A DNA stretch of 64,000 nucleotides from Vagococcus teuberi (GTDB taxonomy: Bacteria; Bacillota; Bacilli; Lactobacillales; Vagococcaceae): the NCBI RefSeq assembly GCF_001870205.1, contig NZ_CP017267.1:1352501-1416500 (forward strand). The letters are read 5' to 3'. The notes under the pieces were generated by a model, which was not told the DNA's origin, did not search any database, and saw only the letters and a program-made list of their open reading frames with translations. The first letter of the stretch is position 1; each line of letters opens with the position of its first letter. Made by a program: the position numbers and the translations under genes. Below, piece after piece: positions 9,819 through 21,036 of this stretch.

Positions 9819-10769
9819 TTATTTAATAAATTCATCGCTGACAACATGCCAGTCATCATGTCCATATATTGAACCTTCTTCAAGTTTACCATCAGCATTC
9901 ACTCTGTATACAGCAACAAAAGTTTTTGCTGTATGTGCTGGATTCCAAGTGTACATTATGATTTCTGTTAATCCCTCACTACTTTGTTGCGTGTCAAAAG
10001 TTACTTCCTCAAAATCTAGAGGCTCTGTAGCCTGTGATCTTAAATAATCTTGTACCCATTTTATTGCTTCATCAGAGGTAATACTTTGTTTAGAACTACT
10101 TTGATCAACTGTGATTTTTGGTTTAACATCAACCTCTGATGTATCCATAAATTCTCTTGAAACAACCACCCAATTATTAATTCCTCCATTTGGATTAAAA
10201 TAACCTGATTCTTCTAACTCACCTTTTGCATTGATACGAAAAACAGAATATTTATCTACCTCTTTATCTCTTGGTGGTAATACATCAATGTAGACAAGTT
10301 TGTCTGTATCATCAGTTCTAATATTCAGTCGCTTATCTTTCAAATCAGGATAGTTTTGATGTCTTTTATCCCACACTGCACTAACCCATTCTTCTACTTG
10401 ATGATTTGTTAAACTGACTTCTTTCTTGCCACTTTCTTTTATCTCTGTTGAATCACTTTGACTTGAATATACTACTTCGCTAGAACTTGATGACGTGATT
10501 GGAGATTTATCCGTATTCTTTGAATTAGATTCTCGTGTGCCTAATACAAATAAAACAGCACCGATTATAACAACTAAGGCAATAATCCCAATGATACGGC
10601 TGGTCTTTTCTTTTTTCTCAATATCATCTAATATCTCTTGTAAGGCTAACTTCACACTTCTATCAGTCGCCTTTGCTATTTCTATTTTTAAGAGATATTT
10701 TCTATCTTTATTTTTTTGATTTGCTAACTCTTGTAGCAATCGATTCATATCGTTTGAATTATTATCCAT
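9819..10769 (-). CDS. Single-pass membrane protein with two related extracellular domains; function unknown
   Basis: A 316-residue protein I do not recognise. Residues 1-57 are cytoplasmic and charged. Residues 59-77 (IIGIIALVVIIGAVLFVLG) form one membrane helix, followed by a serine-rich linker. Two similar domains of about 90 residues follow. Both contain a helix ending in EWV or KWV, a strand pair with FRINAKGELEE (first copy) or YRVNADGKLEE (second copy), and a closing NWVVVSREFM or DWHVVSDEFI, so the domain arose by duplication. The ATG at 10769 has GGAGG five bases upstream. The gene stands alone with its own terminator. An envelope role is inferred only from topology. Confidence 0.8.
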   Translation of the reverse strand: MDNNSNDMNRLLQELANQKNKDRKYLLKIEIAKATDRSVKLALQEILDDIEKKEKTSRIIGIIALVVIIGAVLFVLGTRESNSKNTDKSPITSSSSSEVVYSSQSDSTEIKESGKKEVSLTNHQVEEWVSAVWDKRHQNYPDLKDKRLNIRTDDTDKLVYIDVLPPRDKEVDKYSVFRINAKGELEESGYFNPNGGINNWVVVSREFMDTSEVDVKPKITVDQSSSKQSITSDEAIKWVQDYLRSQATEPLDFEEVTFDTQQSSEGLTEIIMYTWNPAHTAKTFVAVYRVNADGKLEEGSIYGHDDWHVVSDEFIK

Positions 10770-11020
10770 AATACCCTCCGTAAATTTAATATCCACGATG
10801 AGTATATCATAGTATCTATTATGATTTAATGAAATGATATAACTATGTATATTCTTCTTTATGTCGCTTATCCATTTTTATAAGAATTCTTTGGTTTATT
10901 AGTTTATCTATTCAATATTTTTTTCTGGCTTTCGCTCTTGATATTTTCAACAATTTTTCTCATTTCTGTATAAAAATTATCTTTTTAATTTAAAAAAAAT
11001 ACCTGAGTTGATTTTCGAAT
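10770..11020. other. AT-rich intergenic stretch, nothing identified
   Basis: About 250 bases between the membrane-protein start and the end of the Mrr-like gene. I find no RNA gene, clear terminator or repeat. One 19-codon minus-strand frame is present but lacks support. Confidence 0.4.
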
Positions 11021-11959
11021 TTAATCTTCAGTTAAATAAAAATCATTCAATTCATATGTCAACACTGGTGTGACTTCTAATTCGTATTTCGCTACCAAAT
11101 CACATATTGTATCTCCATCAATCAGTGTAATCACTCTTGTACCAACTCTTGAAGCTTCAATGGCATTTTTAGTAAATGAAGATGTTGTAATAAACACGCC
11201 AAACTCTGCATTATGCTTATCCATAGACCCCCTAAACTTATCAATCTCTGGGGAAGAGACAGTTCCTTCCCACCTTTTGGCTTGAATAGCCACACGAGCT
11301 GTTCTAAACTCGTCAGATGTTATATAACCAAATCCATCAAGTCCTCCATCTGCTACAGTCTGAACACCAATCTTAGTATCTATCTCAACACCCATTTGTT
11401 TAACTAATCTTCGACAAAACAGTTCAAATTTTTTAGGTGACATAACTTTTAGAGCTTCTATTAATAATTCCCTCCAAGTATCAACAGGGCTATTGTCTAA
11501 CTCAATTTCTTCATTTTTACTTGCTTCATTTTCATAATTATCTTGTAAATTATTGACAGCTAATTTTTTCTTCCGATTAGCTTCGAAAACAGGCTCTGAT
11601 AATTGTCTTACCATCTCATCACTATTAAACAACTCTAAATTTATCGACTGTCCTTTGTCGGTAAGTTTAATCATGCCCCTTTTAGGTATCGTTATAAAAT
11701 CAGCAAATTCAAGATTTCTAACAGCAAAATTAAACTGATAATCAAAAGGCTTATAGCTTTTACCTGTTTTTTTAGATACTCGTGTATATTCAATATAATC
11801 TTCAGGTATAGTCTCTGATGTTAATGTTAATTCTTTAACAACTTCCTTTTTACTTGCTTCTCCACCTAATGATAATAAACACCTGATTACTTCAGGCATG
11901 ATTCTATCTTCTCTTTCTAACAATGGCACATTCATAAACTCTGGTATTAGATCACTCAT
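11021..11959 (-). CDS. mrr: Mrr-like type IV restriction endonuclease
   Basis: A 312-residue protein with the two-part Mrr layout. The N-terminal winged-helix domain (about residues 1-110) includes KPFDYQFNFAVRNLEFADFI. After a charged linker, the catalytic domain is of the PD-(D/E)XK type: ADGGLDGFGYI supplies the acidic residues and VAIQAKRW the QXK element. A downstream block EFGVFITTSSFTKNAIE is typical of Mrr. Mrr enzymes cut DNA carrying foreign methylation and need no partner methylase, consistent with no methylase gene nearby. The ATG has AGAGGAAG upstream. The gene is isolated in an accessory stretch. Family call is firm; the methylation target is unknown. Confidence 0.85.
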   Translation of the reverse strand: MSDLIPEFMNVPLLEREDRIMPEVIRCLLSLGGEASKKEVVKELTLTSETIPEDYIEYTRVSKKTGKSYKPFDYQFNFAVRNLEFADFITIPKRGMIKLTDKGQSINLELFNSDEMVRQLSEPVFEANRKKKLAVNNLQDNYENEASKNEEIELDNSPVDTWRELLIEALKVMSPKKFELFCRRLVKQMGVEIDTKIGVQTVADGGLDGFGYITSDEFRTARVAIQAKRWEGTVSSPEIDKFRGSMDKHNAEFGVFITTSSFTKNAIEASRVGTRVITLIDGDTICDLVAKYELEVTPVLTYELNDFYLTED

Positions 11960-12047
11960 CTTTAACTTCCTCTCATAACGATTCTTATATAAAATATATG
12001 ACTAAACACATTAACTGCTACTCGTCTATATTATATCGTAGACAATA

Positions 12048-12081
12048 TAAAAAAACACCCTCCAGTTTCCTAGAGGGTGCT
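12048..12081 (-). terminator. Terminator of the glycolytic operon after eno
   Basis: CACCCTC (12056-12062) pairs with GAGGGTG (12073-12079), and the minus-strand RNA continues into seven or more Us (12049-12055). A strong intrinsic terminator about 55 bases past the eno stop. Confidence 0.88.
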
Positions 12082-12133
12082 CTACGTCCGAACAGTTTTA
12101 ATTCCATTAGAATAAGCTATATTTAAACTTTAA

Positions 12134-13450
<1,317 letters not shown>

Positions 13451-13495
13451 TTAGGAATATTGTTTTTATAGCTATGGAAGGAATCTTCCATAATC

Positions 13496-13523
13496 ATTGT
13501 ACCATTTTCACGAATACTTTCAA
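13496..13523 (-). promoter_or_regulatory. Promoter for eno inside the glycolytic operon
   Basis: On the minus strand TTGAAA (13523-13518) is followed after 16 bases by TACAAT (13501-13496), with an extended -10 TGG just before it. It sits between the gpmI stop and the eno start. Confidence 0.7.
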
Positions 13524-13538
13524 TTAAAAGCCCGTGAA

Positions 13539-15065
13539 TTATTTAATTAATGACTCACCTGTCATCTCTTCAGGTTTTTCAATACCTAAAAGATCTAGCA
13601 TTGTAGGAGCCACATCTGCTAAACGACCGCCATCTCTAAGAGTTGCGCCAGCTTTTGTAACAATAACAGGAACTGGTACAGTCGTATGAGCTGTATGTGG
13701 TTTTCCTTCTGGTGTTGTCATTGTTTCTGAGTTACCGTGATCGGCAAATATGATAGCAGATCCACCTTTAGCAATAATTGCATCTACTACTTTACCTAAA
13801 CATTCGTCCACAGCTTCAATTGCTTTAATCGCTGCTTCTAAAATACCTGAATGACCTACCATGTCAGGGTTAGCAAAGTTTAAGATAATCGCATCATGTT
13901 TATCTGCTTTAATATCGGCAAGTAACGCATCTGTTACTTCATAAGCACTCATTTCAGGTTTCAAGTCATATGTTTCAACTTTAGGTGAGTTGATTAAAAT
14001 ACGACTTTCTCCTGGAAATTCTTCGTTACGTCCACCGTTCATGAAGAATGTTACGTGTGGGTATTTTTCAGTTTCAGCAATTCTTAATTGTTTTAATCCT
14101 GCATCTGATAATACTTCACCAATGACATTTTTCATTTCAATTGGAGGAAATGCCACTTCTGCTACAATACTTGGATTATATAAAGTCATTGTCACAAATT
14201 TAACATTTTCGGGATGATTTTTACGTTCAAAATGTTCCCACTCTTTATCAGTAAAAGCATTTGATAGTTGAATCGCACGGTCTGGTCTGAAGTTAAAGAA
14301 AATAACAGAGTCATTGTCTTTTACTTGTCCAACAGGTTTACCATTTTCTTCGATTACAACTGGCACTAAGAACTCATCATTTACTTCATTGTCATAAGAT
14401 TCTTGGATAGCTTGCAATGGATCAGTCGCTTTCACGCCAATACCATCTACAATTGCTTCATAAGCTTTTGACACACGTTCCCAACGTTTATCTCTATCCA
14501 TTGCATAGAAACGTCCAGAAACTGTCGCAACTTTTCCATAATCTAATTCTTTCATGACTTTAAGTAATTCTTCCATATAACCATAAGCTGAAGTTGGGGC
14601 TACGTCACGACCATCTAAGAAAGCATGTACGTAAGTTTCTTTTACGCCGTTATCTTTTGCCATTTTTAACAGGGCATATAAATGGTTTTGATGACTATGT
14701 ACTCCACCATCAGATAATAGACCAAATAAATGAAGCGCAGAATCATTGTCTAACGCATGTTGAATCCCACTATTTAGGGCAACATTTGTTTGAAACTCTT
14801 TGTCTTCGATTGCTTTGTCGATACGAGTTAAACTTTGATAAACTATACGGCCCGCACCAATATTAGTGTGTCCAACTTCAGAGTTTCCCATTTGACCATC
14901 AGGTAATCCTACATCTAAACCAGATGCTTTTAGTGTGTTGTGAGGATAGTTATTCCAATAACGATCAAAGTTAGGTGTATTCGCTTGTGCAACAGCATTA
15001 CCTGTAACTTCATCACGTTTACCATAACCATCTAATATAATAATTGCTACTGGTGCTTTTTCCAT
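13539..15065 (-). CDS. gpmI: 2,3-bisphosphoglycerate-independent phosphoglycerate mutase
   Basis: A 508-residue metalloenzyme interconverting 3- and 2-phosphoglycerate. It is an alkaline phosphatase-superfamily protein with Mn ligands in the N-terminal [10 protein letters not shown] and the C-terminal [10 protein letters not shown] regions. The phosphoserine region [10 protein letters not shown] is intact. The start lies one base after the tpiA stop, with GGAGG about 12 bases upstream inside tpiA. This spacing is long, so coupling to tpiA translation is likely. Confidence 0.96.
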   Translation of the reverse strand: MEKAPVAIIILDGYGKRDEVTGNAVAQANTPNFDRYWNNYPHNTLKASGLDVGLPDGQMGNSEVGHTNIGAGRIVYQSLTRIDKAIEDKEFQTNVALNSGIQHALDNDSALHLFGLLSDGGVHSHQNHLYALLKMAKDNGVKETYVHAFLDGRDVAPTSAYGYMEELLKVMKELDYGKVATVSGRFYAMDRDKRWERVSKAYEAIVDGIGVKATDPLQAIQESYDNEVNDEFLVPVVIEENGKPVGQVKDNDSVIFFNFRPDRAIQLSNAFTDKEWEHFERKNHPENVKFVTMTLYNPSIVAEVAFPPIEMKNVIGEVLSDAGLKQLRIAETEKYPHVTFFMNGGRNEEFPGESRILINSPKVETYDLKPEMSAYEVTDALLADIKADKHDAIILNFANPDMVGHSGILEAAIKAIEAVDECLGKVVDAIIAKGGSAIIFADHGNSETMTTPEGKPHTAHTTVPVPVIVTKAGATLRDGGRLADVAPTMLDLLGIEKPEEMTGESLIK

Positions 15066-15066
15066 A

Positions 15067-15834
<768 letters not shown>

Positions 15835-15843
15835 TCATTAGTC

Positions 15844-17031
15844 TTATTTATCTGAAATAGATTCTACACCTGGTAATTTTTTACCTTCAAGGTATTCAAG
15901 TGATGCGCCACCACCAGTTGAGATATGTGTAAATTTATCAGCAAAACCTAATTGGATTGCAGCAGCTGCTGAATCTCCACCACCAATAATTGTAGTAGCA
16001 TCTTTTAAGTTTGCAATAGCTTCACATACGCCAATTGTACCTTTAGCAAATGTAGGTAATTCAAAGACTCCCATTGGGCCATTCCATACAACTGTTTTAG
16101 CACCTTGTAATTCTTTAGTGAATAATTCAATTGTTTTTGGACCAATATCTAATCCTTCTAAGTCATCTGGAATATTTCCTTCATGAATTTCAGTTGGCGC
16201 ATCATTATCAAAGTCTGCTGCACAGACTGTATCCACTGGTAAAATAATTTTTCCAGCTGCTTTTTCAAGTAATTCTTTAGCTAAATCAACTTTATCTAAT
16301 TCACAAATTGATTTACCAATGTTTTTCCCTTGGGCTTTGTAGAATGTATAAGTCATCCCACCACCGATAAGGATTTTATCAGCTTTGTCAATTAAGTTTT
16401 CGATAACACCAATTTTATCAGATACTTTTGCTCCACCCAAAATTGCCACGAATGGACGTTTAGGTTCGTCAACAGCTCCACCGATAAATTTGATTTCTTT
16501 TTCCATTAAGTAACCTGCAGCTGAAGGTAAGTTAGATGCAATTCCAACGTTTGAAGCATGTGCTCTATGAGCTGTACCAAACGCGTCATTTACAAATACA
16601 TCACCTAAAGAAGCCCAGTATTTACCTAATTCTGGATCATTTTTGCTTTCTTTTTTGCCATCAATATCTTCAAAACGAGTGTTTTCAACAACTAACACAT
16701 CTCCATCTTTCATTTCGCTAATAGCTTTTTCAAGCTCAGCTCCACGAGTTTCAGGAACGAAAGAAACTGGTTTATCTAGTAATTCTGAAAGGCGAGCAGC
16801 AACTGGTTGTAATGATTTACCTTCTTTGTCCTCTTCAGTTTTTACACGACCTAAATGAGAGAAAAGAATTGCTTTTCCACCATGCTCGATAACATAATTA
16901 ATTGTTGGCAAAGCTGCAACAATACGGTTATCATTTGTAATTTTTCCATCTTTAATTGGAACATTAAAATCAACACGTATTAAGACCTTTTTACCGTTTA
17001 AATCTAAATCTTCAACTGTTCTTTTTGCCAT
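15844..17031 (-). CDS. pgk: Phosphoglycerate kinase
   Basis: A 395-residue kinase transferring phosphate from 1,3-bisphosphoglycerate to ADP. The N-terminal domain has [10 protein letters not shown] and the HLGR substrate site; the C-terminal nucleotide-binding domain has [12 protein letters not shown] and GGGDSAAA. The frame extends upstream, but the ATG at 17031 gives the family start MAKRTVEDL and has AAGGAGG about 11 bases ahead. It is separated from gap by a terminator-like hairpin, so its transcript level is probably lower than that of gap. Confidence 0.97.
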   Translation of the reverse strand: MAKRTVEDLDLNGKKVLIRVDFNVPIKDGKITNDNRIVAALPTINYVIEHGGKAILFSHLGRVKTEEDKEGKSLQPVAARLSELLDKPVSFVPETRGAELEKAISEMKDGDVLVVENTRFEDIDGKKESKNDPELGKYWASLGDVFVNDAFGTAHRAHASNVGIASNLPSAAGYLMEKEIKFIGGAVDEPKRPFVAILGGAKVSDKIGVIENLIDKADKILIGGGMTYTFYKAQGKNIGKSICELDKVDLAKELLEKAAGKIILPVDTVCAADFDNDAPTEIHEGNIPDDLEGLDIGPKTIELFTKELQGAKTVVWNGPMGVFELPTFAKGTIGVCEAIANLKDATTIIGGGDSAAAAIQLGFADKFTHISTGGGASLEYLEGKKLPGVESISDK

Positions 17032-17060
17032 GCTTGTTGACGCCTCCTTATGAATTAACA

Positions 17061-17092
17061 AAAAAAGCGAGAAAGCGCGATTGCTTCCCCGC
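17061..17092 (-). terminator. Intercistronic terminator between gap and pgk
   Basis: Ten-base arms (17067-17076 and 17083-17092, two G-U pairs in RNA) with a six-base loop, followed on the minus strand by a run of Us. It lies inside the operon, just after gap and before the pgk Shine-Dalgarno, and probably acts as a partial terminator or mRNA 3'-end stabiliser. Confidence 0.78.
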
Positions 17093-17121
17093 TTCGATAA
17101 TCTTGATAGGGTGTATTAAAA

Positions 17122-18126
17122 TTAAGCTAATGATGCGAAATATTGTAAAGTACGAACTAATTGAGCTGTGTATGACATTTCGTTATCATACCAAGCAACA
17201 GTTTTAACTAACTGTTTGTCGCCAACTGTCATTACTTTAGTTTGAGTTGCATCAAATAATGATCCATAAGTCATACCAACGATATCAGAAGATACGATTG
17301 GGTCGATTGTGTAACCGTAAGATTCGTTAGCAGCTTTTTCCATTGCTTCGTTAACTTCTTCAACCGTAACTTGTTTGTCTAAAACTGTTACTAATTCAGT
17401 TAAAGAACCAGTTGCAACAGGAACACGTTGAGCAGCTCCGTCTAATTTTCCATTTAATTCTGGAATAACTAAACCGATTGCTTTAGCAGCACCAGTTGTG
17501 TTAGGTACGATGTTTTCAGCAGCTGCACGAGCACGACGGAAATCACCTTTTGGATGTGGTCCATCTAATGTCATTTGGTCACCAGTGTAAGCGTGAATTG
17601 TTGTCATTAATCCTTCAACAATACCAAAGTTTTTGTTTAAAGCATCTGCCATTGGAGCAAGACAGTTTGTTGTACATGAAGCGCCAGAAATAACTGTTTC
17701 TTTTCCAGTTAAAATTTCATGGTTAGTGTTATAAACGATTGTTGGAACGTCATTTCCACCAGGAGCAGAGATAACAACACGTTTAGCACCAGCTTGTAAA
17801 TGTAATTCTGCTTTTTCTTTAGATGTAAAGAATCCAGTACATTCTAAAACGATGTCTACGCCTAATTCACCCCATGGTAATTCAGCTGGGTTAGCGTTAG
17901 CAGTTACTTTAACTTCTTTTCCGTTTACTTTGAAAAATCCGTCATGAACTTCAACATCACCATTGAAACGTCCTTGTGTTGTGTCATATTTTAATAAATG
18001 AGCCAACATTTGTGCATCTGTTAAGTCATTGATTGCTACAACTTCTAATCCTTCAACTTCTTGGATACGACGGAATGCTAAGCGTCCAATACGTCCAAAA
18101 CCATTAATACCTACTTTAACTGTCAT
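17122..18126 (-). CDS. gap: Glyceraldehyde-3-phosphate dehydrogenase, glycolytic
   Basis: A 334-residue NAD-dependent GAPDH forming 1,3-bisphosphoglycerate. It has the N-terminal [15 protein letters not shown] dinucleotide fold, the catalytic cysteine in SCTTNCLAP near residue 150 and the C-terminal [23 protein letters not shown] lies nine bases upstream of the ATG. It directly follows its regulator cggR, and a terminator-like hairpin follows it, so it can be made in excess over the downstream enzymes. Confidence 0.97.
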   Translation of the reverse strand: MTVKVGINGFGRIGRLAFRRIQEVEGLEVVAINDLTDAQMLAHLLKYDTTQGRFNGDVEVHDGFFKVNGKEVKVTANANPAELPWGELGVDIVLECTGFFTSKEKAELHLQAGAKRVVISAPGGNDVPTIVYNTNHEILTGKETVISGASCTTNCLAPMADALNKNFGIVEGLMTTIHAYTGDQMTLDGPHPKGDFRRARAAAENIVPNTTGAAKAIGLVIPELNGKLDGAAQRVPVATGSLTELVTVLDKQVTVEEVNEAMEKAANESYGYTIDPIVSSDIVGMTYGSLFDATQTKVMTVGDKQLVKTVAWYDNEMSYTAQLVRTLQYFASLA

Positions 18127-18168
18127 GTGAGATTTCCTCCTTTAGAAAATCGAAAAAATTTATTTATT

Positions 18169-19206
18169 TTAAAGAGTTTCCTCTTTTAAAATCTGTTTTG
18201 CCGCTCCTTCATCTGTGATTAACCACGTCTGTTTAGGAGCATTTTTGATGTATGCTTCAATTGCTTTGGCTTTTGTTTTCCCGCCAGCAACTGCAATGAC
18301 ATACGGTATCTCTTGAAGATCTTTCATTTGAAGACCGATTCGAGGTATTTTATAGACGACCTCTCCGTCTTTATTAAAGAAGTAACCAAACGATTCAGCG
18401 ACTGCCCCTTTATTAGAAAGCATTGCTAAATCACTTGCACTCATGTTACGACGTTTTGCCATATGAAGTGCACGTCCAATACTGTGAATCACAACGTTTG
18501 ACTTAGATATCAACTCTAATACGCGTTGAACAGTCGGCTCATGAAGGAGTAACTCATACGTTTCAGAACTTACTTGTTCTGGCACATATAACACTTTAAA
18601 CTCGCCACCTGTTTGCTCTGCCATAGTTGCACTTATTGAATTTGCTTGAGTTTGAATGGTTTCGCCAATCCCACCTCTTGCAGGAACAAATATATTGTGT
18701 CTTTCTGGTGTTTCTAGTCGGTACATGCATTGGCTCACTGTTGCCATTGTCGTTCCTCCCATGACGGCGATAATATTTTCACCATCTGGTAAACGAGTTG
18801 AAAGAATATCAGAGATTAACTCTCCGAATTTTTCTATTACTTTACGTTCAACATCACTATCTCCTGGTGTTATTAAGCACCTTTCAATATCAAGTTTACT
18901 AGCAAGTTTTTTCTCAAGGACACGATTGCCCGTCTGCTCTGCCATGACTATTTCTAAATCACTATAAAGACTTAATCCTTTTTCAGTAAGCGACATTCCA
19001 ATTTTAGAGACCTCGATTAATCTGAGTTGTTTTAGTACCTCTGTTTCACTTCGAAGTATTCTCTCAGTTAAATTTACCTTTTCAGATAATTTTCTGCGTC
19101 CAACTGGTTGATTCCAATATATATTTCGCAAAATACGAAACCGTTGTTCAATCACTTGAATCATGTCAGGAGCAATCTGTTCAATAATATCAAAATCATC
19201 GCTCAT
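18169..19206 (-). CDS. cggR: Central glycolytic genes regulator CggR
   Basis: A 345-residue SorC-family repressor. The N-terminal helix-turn-helix region (RRKLSEKVNLTERILRSETE) is followed by a phosphosugar-binding domain with VMGGTTMATV and PARGGIGE. In Bacillus, CggR represses its own operon and is released by fructose-1,6-bisphosphate. Here it is first in the cggR-gap-pgk-tpiA-gpmI-eno order, and a matching tandem operator lies upstream at 19228-19264. AAGGAG lies eight bases before the ATG. Confidence 0.94.
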   Translation of the reverse strand: MSDDFDIIEQIAPDMIQVIEQRFRILRNIYWNQPVGRRKLSEKVNLTERILRSETEVLKQLRLIEVSKIGMSLTEKGLSLYSDLEIVMAEQTGNRVLEKKLASKLDIERCLITPGDSDVERKVIEKFGELISDILSTRLPDGENIIAVMGGTTMATVSQCMYRLETPERHNIFVPARGGIGETIQTQANSISATMAEQTGGEFKVLYVPEQVSSETYELLLHEPTVQRVLELISKSNVVIHSIGRALHMAKRRNMSASDLAMLSNKGAVAESFGYFFNKDGEVVYKIPRIGLQMKDLQEIPYVIAVAGGKTKAKAIEAYIKNAPKQTWLITDEGAAKQILKEETL

Positions 19207-19227
19207 AGATTATACTCCTTAAGTACA

Positions 19228-19264
19228 GGGACAAATTCAGTCCATGATAGACTTTTTATGACCC
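19228..19264 (-). promoter_or_regulatory. Tandem CggR operator
   Basis: On the minus strand two half-similar units, GGTC-N7-GTC and GGAC-N7-GTCC, are repeated at a 20-base period. The Bacillus CggR operator has the same architecture (CGGGAC-N6-TGTC repeated at 20 bases). The site lies between the promoter and cggR, where CggR acts as a transcription roadblock. Confidence 0.7.
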
Positions 19265-19281
19265 ACATGTTGTATTTTGAT

Positions 19282-19320
19282 AGGGTTGATGCAAAATAAC
19301 TCATGATTTCGTTCAACCCT
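19282..19320. repeat. Inverted repeat in the cggR leader
   Basis: AGGGTTGA (19282-19289) and TCAACCCT (19313-19320) form perfect eight-base arms around 23 bases, between the promoter and the CggR operator. It could form a 5' hairpin or bind a second regulator; there is no U tract to make it a terminator. Confidence 0.45.
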
Positions 19321-19329
19321 TACATGCTT

Positions 19330-19358
19330 ATAATAACAAGTATGACTAAATAATACAA
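19330..19358 (-). promoter_or_regulatory. Promoter of the cggR-gap-pgk-tpiA-gpmI-eno operon
   Basis: On the minus strand TTGTAT (19358-19353), a 17-base spacer, then TATTAT (19335-19330) with an extended -10 TG. The -35 is weak. It lies about 65 bases upstream of the CggR operator. Confidence 0.5.
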
Positions 19359-19379
19359 GCCTGACACTCAAGTTTTTGT

Positions 19380-20723
19380 TTAATAATCAAATCTTTTTCT
19401 CTTTGTTGACGATTGTATTCCTAATTCTTCACGATACTTGGCTACTGTACGTCTAGAAATATCAATGTTTTTTTCTTTCAACAGATCTACTAATTTTTGA
19501 TCTGAAAGTGGTTTCGCTTTGTTTTCATCCTCTATTAACTCTTTTATTGTTTCTTTTATGTCACTAGTTGCGATCACGTCAGAAGAATTCTTTTGTTCTA
19601 ATCCTGTAGTAAAGAAACTTCTTAATTCAAACACACCAAATTCTGTAGTTAAGTATTTTCCATTTACAGCTCGACTGATAGTTGACTCATGAAGTGATAG
19701 GTCGTTTGCGATCTCTTTTAGCTTCATGGGTTTAAGCGGGTGACTATCTTTTAGAAAAAAGTTGGATTGTCTTTTAACAATTTCTTTCCCGACTCTTAAA
19801 ATAGTATCCCCACGTTGTTCAAGAGATTTTTTTAGCCATTCATATTCTGCTTTTTTTTCATTTAAATACTTTTCAACTTCTTTGTCACCTTGACGCGACA
19901 TTCGTTCAAAGTAGTTTGATTGAAAGTTGACTTCTGGCTTCCCTGCTTTAGTAGATGAAATAATAATAGTATCCGTTTCTTTATCCACTTTTACAACTAA
20001 ATCCGGATAAATTAAACTGTCCTCATCACTACTAAATATTGCTGCGGGATTGGGATGTAACTTTTGAATATAATCAAATATTTCTTGTATTTCTTTTAAT
20101 GAAAGACCTAATTTTTTTTCAATTCGTTGCCATTTTCTATTTGCTAAATCATCAAAATATTCTTCTAATACAAGGTAAGCTTGATTAGGTGCTTCATCAT
20201 CTCGCTCTGTTTGCAACATCAAACACTCTTGCAAGTTCCGTGCACCAACTCCGGCTGGTTCTAGCATTTGTATTAACGTCAATGCATCTAATACTTCAAT
20301 ATAACTGACACGATTTATAGCCATCGCTTCTTCTATAGAAATTGTCAAATAACCATTGGTATCTATGAACTCGATTAAAAATAAACTAATTTTCCTAAGT
20401 GGCGTATCTCGATAATTAAGATGAATTTGCTCAATCAAATAATGAAATAGTGATTGCTCATTTTCTGGTATTTGATTTATCCAATCTGTTGTGTCATTAT
20501 CTTGCAACTTATTATAGTGACTGCTTTCTAAATACTGAGTATCCATATCGGAAACGGATACATCAATTAGCGGATTTTCTAACATTTTATCATTTAAAAA
20601 AGACAGGAGGTCATCAGTACCAAACTGTAACATCTTAATTGATTGTTGAAGTTGTTGGGTCATAGCTAATTTTTGAGTTTGAACTTGAGCTTGACCTTGT
20701 CTAAAATTCTGAGTAAACTTCAT
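19380..20723 (-). CDS. rpoN: RNA polymerase sigma-54 factor
   Basis: A 447-residue sigma-54. The N-terminal activator-interaction region is glutamine-rich (QAQVQTQKLAMTQQLQQSI). The core-binding region follows, then a helix-turn-helix (LHESTISRAVNGKYL) and the C-terminal RpoN box SRRTVAKYREELGI. In enterococci and Listeria sigma-54 mainly drives PTS operons together with LevR/ManR-type activators; no such target lies in this window. AAAAGGAGG precedes the ATG. It is convergent with nothing and stands just upstream of the cggR promoter. Confidence 0.96.
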   Translation of the reverse strand: MKFTQNFRQGQAQVQTQKLAMTQQLQQSIKMLQFGTDDLLSFLNDKMLENPLIDVSVSDMDTQYLESSHYNKLQDNDTTDWINQIPENEQSLFHYLIEQIHLNYRDTPLRKISLFLIEFIDTNGYLTISIEEAMAINRVSYIEVLDALTLIQMLEPAGVGARNLQECLMLQTERDDEAPNQAYLVLEEYFDDLANRKWQRIEKKLGLSLKEIQEIFDYIQKLHPNPAAIFSSDEDSLIYPDLVVKVDKETDTIIISSTKAGKPEVNFQSNYFERMSRQGDKEVEKYLNEKKAEYEWLKKSLEQRGDTILRVGKEIVKRQSNFFLKDSHPLKPMKLKEIANDLSLHESTISRAVNGKYLTTEFGVFELRSFFTTGLEQKNSSDVIATSDIKETIKELIEDENKAKPLSDQKLVDLLKEKNIDISRRTVAKYREELGIQSSTKRKRFDY

Positions 20724-20744
20724 TAACCTTTCCTCCTTTTCATC

Positions 20745-20772
20745 TTGCTATTTAAGATATTTTTGGTAAACT
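20745..20772 (+). promoter_or_regulatory. Candidate promoter for tRNA-Arg
   Basis: TTGCTA (20745-20750), 16 bases, TAAACT (20767-20772), ending 13 bases before the mature tRNA. Each hexamer matches consensus at four of six positions. Confidence 0.4.
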
Positions 20773-20785
20773 AATAAAAGTAGAT

Positions 20786-20857
20786 GCGCCCTTAGTGTAG
20801 TGGATATCACGCAAGATTCCGGTTCTTGAGACGGGGGTTCGATTCCCTTAGGGCGTG
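20786..20857 (+). tRNA. tRNA-Arg, anticodon CCG
   Basis: A cloverleaf folds by eye. The acceptor GCGCCCT pairs with AGGGCGT (G-U at the first pair), with a short D arm. The anticodon stem CAAGA/TCTTG encloses loop TTCCGGT, giving anticodon CCG, which reads CGG arginine codons. The T arm has loop TTCGATT. CCA is not encoded. Confidence 0.9.
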
Positions 20858-20939
20858 TTACTTTCTTTTTAAGAAAAGTATATCATAGTTTAGCATATTA
20901 TTTCGGGGACAAATGTCCTTTTTCTTTACTTTTTATTTT

Positions 20940-20956
20940 TTTGACCTTTATTGACC
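20940..20956 (+). promoter_or_regulatory. CtsR operator upstream of clpP
   Basis: Read on the minus strand the site is GGTCAAT-AAA-GGTCAAA, one mismatch from the CtsR heptad repeat (RGTCAAA-NAN-RGTCAAA). It lies 81 bases before the clpP start, as expected for class III heat-shock control. Confidence 0.82.
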
Positions 20957-21036
20957 ATTTTTACGCTAAATTCTAGGTAGATTAAAAAGAGTATGTTAAA
21001 ATATGACTAGTAGCGTTACTATTAGGAGGAATTTAT

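Noticed and set aside
10900-11020. Short minus-strand frame (19 codons) as a small gene
   Set aside because: No Shine-Dalgarno of quality, no recognisable product and no terminator.
20905-20920. GGACA-AA-TGTCC palindrome after tRNA-Arg as its terminator
   Set aside because: The five-base arms leave only two loop bases and the four-base version is weak; the following T-rich stretch is suggestive but not enough.
20957-21005. clpP -10/-35 promoter elements
   Set aside because: Several AT-rich candidates compete and none has good spacing with a clear -35; only the CtsR box is reported.
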